From Aricia agestis (lineage: Eukaryota; Arthropoda; Insecta; Lepidoptera; Lycaenidae), in assembly GCF_905147365.1 (NCBI RefSeq), contig NC_056407.1, forward strand, positions 10,682,001 through 10,746,000: DNA of 64,000 nt. The letters run 5' to 3'. Shown here piece by piece: positions 13,031 through 23,462 of this stretch (positions are counted from its first letter, which is position 1; each line of letters opens with the position of its first letter). The notes beneath the pieces were generated by a model. That model searched no databases. It was not told where the DNA came from and worked only from the letters and a program-made list of their open reading frames with translations. A program made the translations under genes and the position numbers.

Positions 13031-13792
13031 CTAGCTGTTGCCCGCGACTTCGTCCGCGTGGACTTCAGTTTATAGCGCGCGATGTCAACAAAATTGGTGT
13101 CAAAAGCTTTTATAAAAAAACCCTGGTACCCCTTAAATCAATACAGCTGTGCAGTGTGCAAACAATAAGTACTTCATTTTTGTATGTTAAACTTTATATA
13201 TTATGCCAAATTTTAAAGCTTATTTAGCCCCCCAATTACACAACTTTACCCATAAACTATTTATCATTGATAGGTTTAGCCCCAATTTCACCAACGTCTG
13301 TTAGTGTTAACAGCTTCTTAAAATATCCTGTCTTCTCTTTCATTCATATGAAAAACGAAACAGCTAACGTGATACTAATTCGAGCATTAACTTTAACAGT
13401 CGTTGGTGAAATTTGGTCTTAAGGTTACGTCACTGCCTGCACAGATAAAGTACTGAGTTATTTAATACCGTAGAATAGATATAACAATCGAAAAAAATCG
13501 AGACTTAAATGTAAGATGATACCACCTCTTATAGAAAGACTTTTGAGCAAGCGTCAGCGCGATGTAGAAGACGCACGGCGCCATCTATTATGAATTTTTT
13601 GAACAAATTTACGACCCTTACAACCCTTTTTTCCAGTAAAAAAGTAGCCTATGTCCTTTCTCAGGCTTTAGACTATCAGTATACAAAATTTCATTACAAT
13701 CGGTTCGGTAGTTTTGGCGTTTGGCGTGAAAGCGAGACTGACAGACACACAGACAGACAGAGATACTTTCGCATTCATAATATTAGTACAGA
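13031..13792 (-). mobile_element. Helitron-like non-autonomous element, 762 bp
   Basis: On the minus strand the element starts with TC at 13792 (TCTGTACTAATATTATGAAT), has a CTGTCTGTCTG tract and ends CTAG at 13031, followed by T. Just before the 3' end is a CGCG...CGCG hairpin (plus 13042-13057) separated by about 8 nt from CTAG. The 5' TC, 3' hairpin plus CTRR, and A|T insertion are the accepted Helitron hallmarks. No Rep/helicase frame is present, so it depends on another copy. Confidence 0.85.
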
Positions 13793-13838
13793 TTATGTGC
13801 ACACTGCACAGCTGTTTTTGGGTATTTTGATTAATTAA

Positions 13839-13911
13839 GGGCCGCGCTACACCGGAATGGCAGCGGTGAGGCGAGCACTTTCAGCGCTGCCATTCCGGTG
13901 TAGCGCGGCCC
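13839..13911. mobile_element. 73-bp MITE with TAA target duplication
   Basis: Inverted ends GGGCCGCGCTACACCGGAAT and its exact complement make up most of the element. TAA flanks both sides (13836-13838, 13912-13914), matching the 3-bp duplication of PIF/Harbinger-type elements. The interior carries GAGCACTTTCAG, also found in the fragment at 34423-34513. Confidence 0.85.
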
Positions 13912-13920
13912 TAAGAGGGG

Positions 13921-14027
13921 TACCACTTACCAGGGTTTTAAAAAGTTTTTAAATTTGACACACATTTTGTTGACACCGCGCGCTATAAACTAAAGTCCAC
14001 GCGGACGAAGTCGCGGGCAACAGCTAG
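13921..14027 (+). mobile_element. Helitron-like 3' end, opposite orientation to its neighbour
   Basis: This is the reverse complement of the 3' end of the 13031-13792 element. It shares the stem CGCGGACGAAGTCGCG (14000-14015) and ends CTAG at 14024-14027 followed by T. No matching 5' end was found on its left, so it is truncated. Together with the 13031 element it forms a 3'-out inverted pair. Confidence 0.8.
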
Positions 14028-14044
14028 TTATGAATAAAAACAAT

Positions 14045-14415
14045 AATATATAATAAAGTAGGTATGATTAGTTCTGTTATAATAATGAAGTAAAAAATAA
14101 AGCGCCATCTGTTTTCATATATTAGAATTAAAATGTAAAAATATTTTCTGGATGGAATATAGGCCAACACAACACACTCGAACTCCTTAGAAATGCAGTA
14201 GGATTTCTATAAGATAAGATAGATTGATTATTATTATAGCAAGTGATAATATTATTAAACATAATATTCTAACGTATTAAAAACTATAAACAAAAACATA
14301 ATAACTAATAAGTATGATTAGTTCTATGTTACAACGAAGTAAAAAAAAAGCGCCATCTGTTGAATCGTATTAGAACTAAAATGTTCATTGCATCGCGTCG
14401 ATATATTTCTGGATT
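14045..14415. repeat. Diverged direct duplication
   Basis: Segments at about 14058-14150 and 14310-14400 share TATGATTAGTTCT, a GAAGTAAAAAA block and AGCGCCATCTGTT in the same order. They are probably remnants of one transposon family lying between Helitron ends. No gene is present. Confidence 0.6.
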
Positions 14416-14461
14416 TTTTATAATATTATACATAAAATATATTTAAGATTTTTGAAATATT

Positions 14462-14575
14462 ATTTTAATACACATCCAAGACCCAGGAACATTGAAAACT
14501 TTTTGTTCCGCCTGCGGGACTCGAACCCAGGACCCCCGGGATGAGCGCTGGCCACGCGCAATGCGAAGTAATTTT
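14462..14575 (-). mobile_element. tRNA-headed SINE fragment
   Basis: The minus strand contains a pol III B-box-like motif, GGGTTCGAGTCCCGC, followed by GCGGAACAAAAAGTTTTCAA and TGGATGTGTATTAAAA. The SINE at 18509 shows the same order of blocks. The A-box half is not recognisable, so the copy is 5'-truncated. It interrupts sequence next to the Helitron head at 14757. The plus-strand T-arm resemblance should not be called a tRNA gene. Confidence 0.7.
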
Positions 14576-14589
14576 CATCGATATTTTCA

Positions 14590-14757
14590 TGGAAATAAGA
14601 TATTTTCCCACATCAAAATGTAGCCTATGTCCTTTCTCAGACTCTAGAATAACTGTGTACAAAATTTCATTGCAATCGGTTCAGTAGTTTTGGCGTGAAA
14701 GCGAGACAGACAGACAGACAGACAGAGATACTTTCGCATTTATAATATTAGTATAGA
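14590..14757 (-). mobile_element. Helitron-like 5' end fragment
   Basis: From 14757 on the minus strand: TCTATACTAATATTATAAAT, GCGAAAGTATCTC, a (CTGT)n tract and CCGATTGCAATGAAATTTTG. It is the same family as 13031-13792. The (CAGA)n microsatellite at 14703-14728 is part of it. The 3' end is missing or displaced by the SINE fragment to the left. Confidence 0.75.
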
Positions 14758-16683
14758 TTATAACTTACATCACTACTAATGCTCCATTCGAAGAAGAGTT
14801 TACGAGACCAAGTGAGTCCCTGAGTACAAAATACAGATTTGAGAAGTTGTTACTTACTTTTCAAATAAATTATAACGCTTGTTCTACGGACAAGCTCAAT
14901 AGATTATCTAAAATATTATTCTATTGTCTCACTGCGTCCGAGAAAATTTATTATCTATGCTAAAACGAAACTATTTAGCAAGTTTGACCTTTCAATGTGG
15001 CCAGCGGCGCTGCACTACTTTATAATCAGAATAGGAGAAAGCGGGCGGGACCCGGCCTGACCTTTCCCGAATAACCTTTAGCCAATAATGGTCGAATATG
15101 AACCCGGTAGTATGTGTGAAAACGGCTACCACTTCCTAGTCGACAGTTTGGTCGCCGCCAGGACAATATTGGACGCGGCGACATTCATTAGGTACATTCT
15201 GCATTCAATGGACAATGACCGTAAATGTTGGATACACGTTTGAGTGATTTATGTTTTTGGAGTTAGTAAATATATTTTTGTACAAATTACAATAGTTACT
15301 TAATAAGTTAACGGCGAAGAAGTTCAACGGAAGTTACGCCCAAACTTCTTAACATCATTTTGCCAAAAAAGTTTAAAATGCGAACCTTCGGGAACTCATT
15401 AAAATATAACTTAAGCGTTTAAGTAAATTCAAACTGAGGAGAAGATGATTTATGATAAAAGTTCGGACACCGGCGTGAAGTCGAGAAGGTAACCGAATAG
15501 CTTAGTGGTAGTCTGTGAGAACGAATTCCTCAATAGAGACAAGCGAAATTATCCGACGAGAGGTGCTAACACCCCAACAGCTATTACGGCCATTATAAGA
15601 AATGCAAATGTTAATTGTTGCGATGAGAATAGCATAGATAGTAAAATTGCCTCCACGTAAGTGCTTCGCGAGCGGCGGCGAGAACGCGTGAGGATCAGTC
15701 ACGTATTGGCATAAGATATAAGACGTGGTAAGAGCGTCTAGCCCTAAGTTTGATTGTCGCCTCGAACCTTACGGACCTCCCACACGTTTAATGAATATAT
15801 AGAATCTCTCAGACGTGTCGATTCAAATAAACGTTGCGATATAATCCTACGTGTTTCGTCGTAAGCTCTATCGTAAATCAAGTAACAATGTACTCTCGGC
15901 GCTCATTCCGCCCCTCTGTATAAACAGCAATATCTTACACGTAATTGATATAAACTCTAAATTGGGACAACGTAAAACGTTTTATTGATTGTTACGCGTC
16001 ATACTTCAAGCTATTTAAAATTAATAAACGTATTCTGTGAGTGTAACAGTTTCTCATGTTTTTCGTTTTACGGACATTTCTCGATTGGCCACGGTAAAAT
16101 GTTGAATGTACTCTCGTAACGTTTTAATATTGTTGTGTATCCGTGCGTTTAAAACAATTAAATAATTTGTAGAAAGTGAGGTCACTTATCTATTAAATGC
16201 AGCCTTGGCCAATTAACTTTTCGTATTTCTTGTGAATTAAAATTAAACAGTAAATAATTATTAATTGCGAATTCGACATTACCTCAACGTTGTTGTTTTA
16301 CATGTTGCGCAAGAAATATCTGAGTCGCAAAATACCTCCCAACGTATATTATTTCCCTTTACCCAGACAAGTATGGTTACACAGCTAGATATTAATCTGA
16401 TATGATATATTATAATAGTTTGACGATGGTTCTGCGGACCATACATGTAGTGGGGCCATAAAAACGTGTGACGAGCCCGCGAGCCAGGTTTACGGTCTTT
16501 GGGCAATTCACCGCACGCTAGTGGGATAACTTCAGATTATCTTTATAGGGTGCACTATAAACGATATCTGAGTGGATAAGATTTAATTTATTTTACGGCT
16601 GATTTGACATAAAAATTTTATTCGTGCTGTCCTAACTTTGCAACTTTTGTATAATTGGTTTTATATACATACTTGCTCGATTA
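14758..16683. other. Unique sequence, possible regulatory DNA
   Basis: No repeat or gene was recognised. GC-richer unique patches occur at 15000-15240, 15640-15790 and 16410-16530. An isolated A-box-like match (TAGCTTAGTGG, near 15499) has no properly spaced B box and is not a tRNA. Confidence 0.45.
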
Positions 16684-17256
16684 ATGGATAAGAGCAGCTC
16701 TAAAAAGGACACGTGTTTATTCACCAACCAATTCACTAACGTAAAGCTATTATTGAATGAGAATCGTCTTGCTTTTTTGGCGACAGCCTTTTGCAGAAGT
16801 AAGTATGTGGAATGTTCTATTCCACCAATCGAAAAGAATCATCCAGAATGTCCTTTCGCCGGTTGCAATTGTTTATTTGGATTAAAACTGCGCAATCAAA
16901 ATAAAACCAGCGCAATTAGCTCCGAGACGCAGGCACGCTCGTTAAAAATGTTTATCTCGTACGGGAGCTTACGATCGATTCTTGAAAAGCCGTCAGTAGC
17001 TCATAAATGGCCGCCTGCCGATCCATTTCGAATTATATCTGATTTAGATTTTTATGTGCTGCAAGATTTATTGCAGATCGACGGAGAAACATCATTTAGT
17101 TTTATACTTAAACGAAAAAAAAAAAAAACGAATTGCTGTAGGCATGCATTTTCGTTCCCCTGTATAATATTTCTCCTACACTACCCTGGCGGTCCATTCT
17201 ACCTGCGATTTATGACTTTTCTACGGAAGAACATAACGAGCAAACGGGTCACCTGA
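16684..17256 (+). CDS. Hypothetical 190-codon open frame, low confidence
   Basis: This is the longest open frame in the window. Unlike the repeat-derived frames, its first 140 codons (16684-17105) lie in unique sequence. I recognise no domain. The translation is Cys-containing with a basic Lys run near residue 143 (the A run at 17116-17127) and no signal peptide. The last few codons run into SINE-like copy B, so the annotated stop is not native. A strong splice-donor match, GTAAGTAT, begins at 16799; if used, only 38 codons would be exonic. Background stop frequency makes a 190-codon frame unlikely but not impossible by chance. A conserved non-coding element is an equally good explanation. 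Confidence 0.2.
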   Translation: MDKSSSKKDTCLFTNQFTNVKLLLNENRLAFLATAFCRSKYVECSIPPIEKNHPECPFAGCNCLFGLKLRNQNKTSAISSETQARSLKMFISYGSLRSILEKPSVAHKWPPADPFRIISDLDFYVLQDLLQIDGETSFSFILKRKKKKTNCCRHAFSFPCIIFLLHYPGGPFYLRFMTFLRKNITSKRVT

Positions 17257-17476
17257 TGGAAAGCAACTTCCGTCGCCCGTGGACACTCGCAGCATCAGAA
17301 GAGCTGCAAGTTAATTAGTTGGGTTAGGTTAGGTTAGGTTAGGTTAGGTTAGGTTAAACTCAATCACTCGGCGAAACACAGCGCAAGCGCTGTTTCACGA
17401 CGGTTTTCTGTGAGAACGTGGTATTTATCCGGTCGAGCCGGCCCATTCGTGCCGAAGCATGGCTCTCCCACGTATA
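17236..17476 (-). mobile_element. SINE-like 'CACCTGATGG' family, copy B, with TTAGG insert
   Basis: This copy lacks the poly(A) end: it starts at ACGAGCAAACGGGTCACC (17236) without the GGGGGC and T run. It keeps both flanking blocks, but the internal G-rich tract is replaced by a TTAGG array (17324-17356). It ends at the CACGTATA boundary (17476). Confidence 0.85.
17324..17356 (+). repeat. Interstitial TTAGG (insect telomere-type) array
   Basis: Six perfect TTAGG units plus TTA occupy the place where other copies of this repeat carry GGGAATAGGG-type sequence. TTAGG is the standard arthropod and lepidopteran telomere repeat. Slippage expansion of a G-rich motif is an alternative origin. Confidence 0.9.
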
Positions 17477-18508
17477 CATCTGCCATTTTGTCACTAAATA
17501 CGTCCTTTCTCTTCCGTTTCTATTGTTGTTATGCTAAGCCCCATGCAGGTCACGTGTTTATCTTTAATATTTTTATCAACCCCAAAACAGTGTGTACTTT
17601 TTATTGTTACAAAAAAGTGTGTGTTTAACGGGGCAAAAAACTTCAATAAAAATCAATAAAACGTAAACTTTGAGGAAGAAACCAGTTTCCAAAGACACAT
17701 TACGAAGTTCATGTACTTAGGCTCCATAAATTAGGCACGGCTACTAAGTACCAACTATTAGTGATCAAAGGAGCAACGAGATGCAATCGCATATCGATGC
17801 AAATTATCAGTACGCCTCCCGAGACGCAGATAAAAATTGCAGCCCCGACGGAGCGATACGGAGATAATTTTACCGCCAGATCTTATAATCTGTAATTGTT
17901 TTACATTTATCAATTATCTTAAAAACTGTTTACAAAATAAAACAATACACATACTCAATGCTACTTTACTTTTACTACTTTAATTTTATTAAATAGTTAA
18001 TAAAGTATTTGTTATCTTTAGAAAATCGGCCACAGCCGAGTAAAATTACCCCCAAGGTTTCGTCCTGAAATAACGAATAAAAACATCAATTACGATAAAA
18101 CCAGGTTAATTGGAATTTATTTAGGGATCATGCTACTAAAATATCTCGGATAAGATCTTGTGTAAAGCAGATATTTTATGTAATTCAATTAAAGCCTCGT
18201 TTGCAAATTCTTAATTTCATGTGAATAAAATTTACAATTGTGTAAAAAAGGCAGTTGTAACTATGATCAATGTTATAGCAAAATATTTTTAATCCTAATC
18301 TTCTATGCTGAGCTTGAAGATGAGATTGATAGCAGGCTTATGAGGAACAAAAAAAAAGATTAATTTTATCACGATACTCAAGGAGTACGGACCCATTACG
18401 AAAAAGTTTTGTCAGATGTTACAAAATAAGTTCATAATAGACAAAGCAATTAAGAACAAACAAATCTTCCATTCGTCATAATATTCTATTTCGAATAGAC
18501 AGTTGTTG
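17477..18508. other. Unique AT-rich sequence
   Basis: No gene, RNA or repeat family recognised. Confidence 0.5.
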
Positions 18509-19179
18509 ACGACCTCTGTTGCTCAGTTGGTGGGATATAATTGGTAGCTCCATCCGGGGGTCGCGGGTTCGCTTCCCGCCGAGGGAACAAAAATATTTTC
18601 AAAGTTCCTCTCTCATGTATGTGTATTAAAAATTAAAATATATGTGTAATAATGTGTATCTATAATATAAAAATGAGTCGCTGAATGTGTTGCTAAGCGC
18701 AAAACTCGAGAACGGTTGGACCGATTTCGCTAATTCTTTTTTTAAAGTATTCCTTGAAGTACGAGGATGATTCTTACGGAGAGAAAAATTCTAAAAAAAA
18801 AATAATTTCCTGAAAAAGTCTAAGAACAGCACTTTTCTATACTCCCATTCAAAAGATTTATGATAATAGTTAAAAGTCAAATATATAAAAATGGATTTTC
18901 AATTATGTTAATAACGCTAAAACTCGAAAACGGCTGAACGGGTTGGGCTAATTTTAGTCTTAAAATATTCGTAGAAGTCCAGGGAAGGTTTTAAAGTGAC
19001 ACGAAGTTCACCGGGACAGCTATTAATATAATAAAAATCTTAAATATGTGTATAGTATAAAAGTATTTAATATATTTCCGTTGTCTGGTACCCGTCACAC
19101 AAGTCCTTCAGGTACTTAGCACGGGGCCAGACTGACGTGGTGTGAAGAGTCCATAGATATTATTATTATTTTTATTATT
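18509..19179 (+). mobile_element. tRNA-headed SINE, split by a Helitron
   Basis: The head at 18513-18590 has an A-box-like CTCAGTTGGTGGG and a B box GCGGGTTCGCTTCCCGC. The tail begins GTCTGGTACCCG at about 19083, continues AAGTCCTTCAGGTACTTAGC, and ends in (ATT)n at 19179. Flanks ACAGTTGTTG (18499-18508) and ACAGTTTTTG (19180-19189) look like a 10-bp target duplication with one mismatch. The 365-bp Helitron at 18659-19023 sits inside, leaving about 306 bp of native SINE. The same tail recurs at 62291-62365, and a related head at 14462-14575. Confidence 0.82.
18659..19023 (+). mobile_element. Helitron-like element nested in the SINE, 365 bp
   Basis: It starts TCTATAATATAAAAATGAGT right after an A, and ends ACGAAGTTCACCGGGACAGC followed by TAT|T, a degenerate CTAGT. 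A second head-like block (ATATATAAAAATGG, near 18884) repeats GCTAAAACTCGAAAACGGCT inside it, so it may itself be a fusion of two related elements. Non-coding. Confidence 0.75.
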
Positions 19180-19650
19180 ACAGTTTTTGTATAAAGAAAA
19201 GACTATTCTTTGCTCTGGCAACATATTAAAAAGCTATGTTCCCGAAATGTTACTCAAAAACCTACACTTACTTTGAGTAAGAAGGCGGCTTTCTAATTGA
19301 CTTATATAATACTTAATATTATAAAGAGATAAACTTTCTTTGCTTGTTTGTTTGTTTAATTGTAATGAATAGGCTCAAAAACTACTGGACCGATTTTAAA
19401 AATTCTTTCACCATTCGAAAGCTACATTATTTACGAGTAACATAGGCTACTTTTTATTTTGGATAATATAGGGTTCCGTAAGATATTTCAGTTTTTCGGA
19501 AACAACCAGAAAATTTACTTATTTTGCGTACGCTGCCTAAACTATAAAAGATAAAACCATACAATGTTTTAAGTAAAATATGTAGATCTTATAAATATCT
19601 ACAAAAATGTCCGCGACACACTATACCTATCTATGTCAAGTGAGGCCTTA

Positions 19651-19946
19651 GGAAGGGGAAGGGGATAGGGTAGGGGATTGGGCCTCCGGTAAACTCACTT
19701 ACTCGGTGAAACATAGCGTAAGGGCGTTTGTGCACTACACGGAATTTTACCATCCGGCGCGGTGCGGCATCTCGATTTCCTACCTTATTTATATGGCAAA
19801 CGTGAAAGTTATGAACGCCGGACGGTAAAATTCCGTGTAGTGCACAAACGCCCTATGCGCTGTTTCACGCCGGTTTTCTGTGAGAGCGTGGTATTTCTCC
19901 AGTCGAGTCGGCCCATTCGTGCCGAAGCATGGCTCTCCCACGTATA
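19651..19946 (-). mobile_element. SINE-like 'CACCTGATGG' family, copy C, nested and truncated
   Basis: Only the part from the G-rich tract (19651) to the CACGTATA end (19946) is present. It is interrupted at its GCGCAAGCGC hairpin by a 132-bp MITE. It lies within the Helitron-like element 19300-20275. Confidence 0.85.
19722..19853. mobile_element. 132-bp MITE nested in SINE-like copy C
   Basis: Inverted ends GGGCGTTTGTGCACTACACG and the exact complement continue into GAATTTTACC...TCCGGCG with one mismatch. Flanks TAA and TAT suggest a TAA duplication with one change. Size class and terminal GGGC resemble the 73-bp MITE at 13839. Confidence 0.85.
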
Positions 19947-20275
19947 TCTCTTATGGATATATCCCACAATAACATATTTTTTGTCATTTACTTTTAACTT
20001 CAAATAATGGCTAATTTTCGAAGCGATTTTAACCAATACGGCAATAATTCTTATTCAATTAAATACTTTAAATACATTATTGATTATGGCCTTTTACAGC
20101 ATAATTATTACGATTTTAATTTTAAATGAATATTTTCGACGAATGCGGGCCACGGGTAGTAATGAATATAAATTACTTTTTTAAAATCAAACTACTGAAT
20201 CGATTTTAATCATTTTTTCAGTGACTTAGGCCACAATTTATTTTATACCCGTGCGAAGCCGGGGCGGGTCGCTAG

Positions 20276-21933
20276 TATAATATCAAGGACTGAACAATTA
20301 TGTTACGTAAAACTAATTACATTCTCGACATGACCTACTAAACTGTAGGATGATTTAATTTTTAAAGGCACGAAACGTGCCGGATAAAGGACCACACGAA
20401 GTGTTTTGCGTGAACACTACGGATCTAATTATTTATAATGACCTAAAAACGTGAAAACTGAATTTGTTCTACATACTGAACCCCATTGCGTGATGGTCGA
20501 GTTTGTGCCGGTACAAGCGCGATTAACTCGCGGCAATCAAGAAGTGGGGTGTTTTGGCATTTCCTACTCCTGTTCTTTACGTTTTTGTTTTGAAATATTT
20601 CAAGACTGAATTATTATGTTTAGTTTTCGTCTAAGCGGCCTCTTTACATTGGCCCATGATGTATTACAGGCAATCAAGAATACATATAGAGATATTCGCC
20701 TTCAATCGCCCATGACGCCTTCGACACAATATTATAATATTATAGCCATTATAACCTAACGTGAAAAGGGGCTTTACATTTGGAGAGAAACATTATGAAG
20801 AATTAAGTTTGTCCTTTGCGAGATTTACTAGAGATTACCCAAAACCCGTTCTGCGCATAACATTTTATCTGATTCGTCTGAATGCGGTTCCTGACAAAGA
20901 CTGAAAGCTGTAGTGTATCTATAGTTGAAGCATGCCAAACATAAACTCTAATGAAAGCTAAGCACTAACTAAGCGATAAATAGATAAACGGCGGTCAACC
21001 GGTGACATTTCCAGAGGCTTCGATTGCTCTTTGGCACAACAATTAGCTCCGTCCATCAGTTAAGGCGATCCGGCTGTCCGCGATAGCCGCGTCGCCATGG
21101 TAACGAAGGACCACACACGAACAATACGACTGAGTACCGGGAACTATGCAAATCAGGCGCCCCGTACTGAAATACTGACCATTATACTTGGCGAAATTAT
21201 TTCTTTATTAAAAGCCGTATGATGACTCACAGAACCATTTCGGAAATGTAAATAAATCATATTATGTGACACATTTTTTCGTACCAAGTTCGAGACATAA
21301 ATAAAGAAAATACAATTGTAGAGTCCTAGAAATGAGGTTACGTAAACCATTAACTTATTGCTATGATTAAATGTGTTACTTTAGTAAACTTATAAAGGAC
21401 CTAAATATCAGAATTACCTTGACATTAATTTCAATTTCTACTTGTAGAATTTTCTTTATGAAAACAGCACTCCAGACGCGTCTTGATCGATTATTTTTGT
21501 CGCGTGACTCGTCTGTATTACGTCCACACTTCACCTTTGACGGGGAGCGAAGGCCGGGGTACTTTGATTTCTGTTAGTTTTAGGGTCAACTCGTGACCTG
21601 GGAGTTGTGACCCTTCGAAGGAAATCCGCAAATGGCTTAAATAGTAGCAGTTGCACTGTTGGACGTTGGCCCATTATAATATACCCATACAAGCCAATAC
21701 GAACGTGTAGAGCATTACGCTTGTCTTAATTCGATATTAATAATGGATGCTGTAAGCAGCTTTACAATAATTATGAAGGCAAACAAAGTAATCCCTTATT
21801 ATATCACGAAACATAAAGAGGTTTTTACATAATTATAATTTTAATAAAATACATTTTCAATTAATAATTTTATAAAATAACCTTATTTAATATACAAAAA
21901 GGTATTTCGATTGCTATTATTATTATTTATATA
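20276..21933. other. Unique sequence
   Basis: No gene or repeat recognised. GC-richer unique patches lie at 20470-20560 and 21000-21140. Candidate regulatory DNA only. Confidence 0.45.
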
Positions 21934-22207
21934 TATACGTGGGAGAGCCATGCTTCGGCGCGAATTGGGCCGGCTCGACCGGAGAAATAAATAAATATAT
22001 ATTTTTTTCCGATTCCCTTCCCTTCCCTACCGGGGAGGGTAGGGAAGGGAAGGGAATCGGAAAAAAATATTATTACCCTATTCCCTCTTAAAAGGCCGGC
22101 AACGCACTTGCAACTCTTCTGATGCTGCGAGTGTCCATGGGCGACGGAAGTTGCTTTCCATCAGGTGACCCGTTTGCTCGTTTGCCCCCTTATTCCATAA
22201 AAAAAAA
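21934..22207 (+). mobile_element. SINE-like 'CACCTGATGG' family, copy D, rearranged
   Basis: This copy is oppositely oriented to the other five. It starts TATACGTGGGAGAGCCATGC and ends in an A run at 22199-22207. The middle is altered: the block with GCGCAAGCGC is missing and a perfect 30-bp inverted repeat of the G-rich tract takes its place (22002-22031 / 22038-22067, 6-nt loop). AT repeats flank both sides, so no clean target duplication can be read. Confidence 0.85.
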
Positions 22208-22643
22208 TATATATATTATAGAAAAATAATGTGCTTAAATATTCCTCTGTCTATTACGAAAGAGGCTTCGCATCGGGCGCGGCTCGTTAAGGCGATTGAC
22301 ACGCGTTCTGCAGAAGTGTTGCATGTGAGAAGATTGTCGGAAGTAATAGTTTTACGTAATTTAACATTAACTTGAGCAAGCGTTTCCATATATCCAGTTG
22401 TAATATCTTCCTTCATTAAGAGAATTTGCATTTCAGTAACCATAAAAATGTTTATGGTTAAGTCAGTTGAATTTTTATGAGAAGCTACAAGCGGTTCGCG
22501 TTAAACTAGAGTTTATATCGTTCCATCTGATTTAACTAACGACTTATGGTTTGTTGATATTGAGAATATTTTATTTACTTTTTACTGCTGTGATGTAATT
22601 GTGTAAATTATGGTAGTTGTGCCAAAATAAGTTTATCATAATA
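22208..22643. other. Unique AT-rich sequence
   Basis: No gene or repeat recognised. Confidence 0.5.
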
Positions 22644-22993
22644 CTAGATGTCCCGCGCGGCTTCGCCCGCGTAAATTAGGAATGTTATAACAGAAACCGT
22701 ACATTTTCCCATAAAAAATAGCTTATGTTCCTAGTCCCTACACTTGGTCTACTCTATATCTGTGCCAAATATTGCCATAAAATTGCTCCAGTAGTTCGTA
22801 ATTTCTAATATTTCCCGCGTTTTCCCCACATTTTCCTGAGTTTCTTCGGTCGTATTAGTCTTAGCCTATAGTCTTACTCGATAAATGACCTATCTAACAC
22901 TGAGATAAGTTTTTAAATCGGACCTGTAGTTCCTGAGATTGACGCGTTCAAGCAAATATACTCTTCAGGTTTATAATATTAAGTAGGTATAGA
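22644..22993 (-). mobile_element. Helitron-like element, 350 bp
   Basis: Minus strand from 22993: TCTATACCTACTTAATATTA, ending in a CGCGG-GCGAAG-CCGCG hairpin (plus 22656-22671), GGGACAT spacing and CTAG at 22644, followed by T. Its interior shares ACTCAGGAAAATGTGGGG-like and GAACTACTGGAGC-like blocks with the 45457 and 55996 elements. Complete but non-autonomous. Confidence 0.85.
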
Positions 22994-23057
22994 TTTTTTT
23001 AATTATCGCTTGACAAACTCGAGTCTCGATCTTAAAGACTATGAAATGGTATAATAT

Positions 23058-23462
23058 GGTAGTGATGATGATGATGATGATGAATGTAATTTGCATAGTA
23101 GCATATGCTTTCCGTTCTTAAAATAACGCTGAAACTCCCAAACTTGTATCTATCTTAGCACCTTCTGAACCACGGTATACCAGGTATACCTCGATGCAAA
23201 ATCTTACTTGTTGGTAGCATATGCTTAGAATACTTCTCACGAAACGAAGTCACCACATGTTTCCCTATAAATTTTGAGGAGTTTCCTCGATTACTTATGG
23301 ATCCTTCATCAGATCACCACTTTTGTGAATATAATACCAAATTGGGATGATACCCTATATACCAAAAGAAAAATTTTGAAAATCGGTTAACAAACGGCGG
23401 AGTAATCGTCGAATATAAGAAAACGAACATAACACCTCCCCAATTTTGAAAGTCGGTTAAAA
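23058..23462 (-). repeat. 0.4-kb interspersed repeat with (GAT)n end, copy 1
   Basis: This is the reverse complement of 28342-28772. Shared blocks include GCATAGTAGCATATGCTTTC, a GAGGAGTTTCCTCGATTAC-like block and AACAAACGGCGGAGTAATCG. One end is a (GAT)n microsatellite (23062-23083), the other GTCGGTTAAAA. A microsatellite-ended retroelement fragment is likely. No coding remnant was recognised. Confidence 0.85.

Larger units (their letters stand above)
19300..20275 (+). mobile_element. Helitron-like element, interrupted by a SINE-like copy
   Basis: The head near 19308-19430 carries ATTATAAAGAGATAAACTTT and ACTACTGGACCGATTTTAAA. The 3' end is CCCG-loop-CGGG followed by GCGGGTCG and CTAG (20272-20275), then T. 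The exact 5' TC is not clear. The stretch 19651-19946 is a later insertion of the CACCTGATGG family. Without it the element is about 680 bp. It has the same 3' end type as 45457-45968 and 55996-56541. Confidence 0.78.

Noticed and set aside
14703..14728. (CAGA)n microsatellite as an independent repeat
   Set aside because: It is part of the Helitron head, where a CTGTCTGT tract is a constant feature.
15485..15530. A-box-like TAGCTTAGTGG as a tRNA
   Set aside because: No correctly spaced B box and no cloverleaf.
18513..18590. tRNA gene
   Set aside because: SINE head: the body and tail match other SINE copies and there is no intact cloverleaf.
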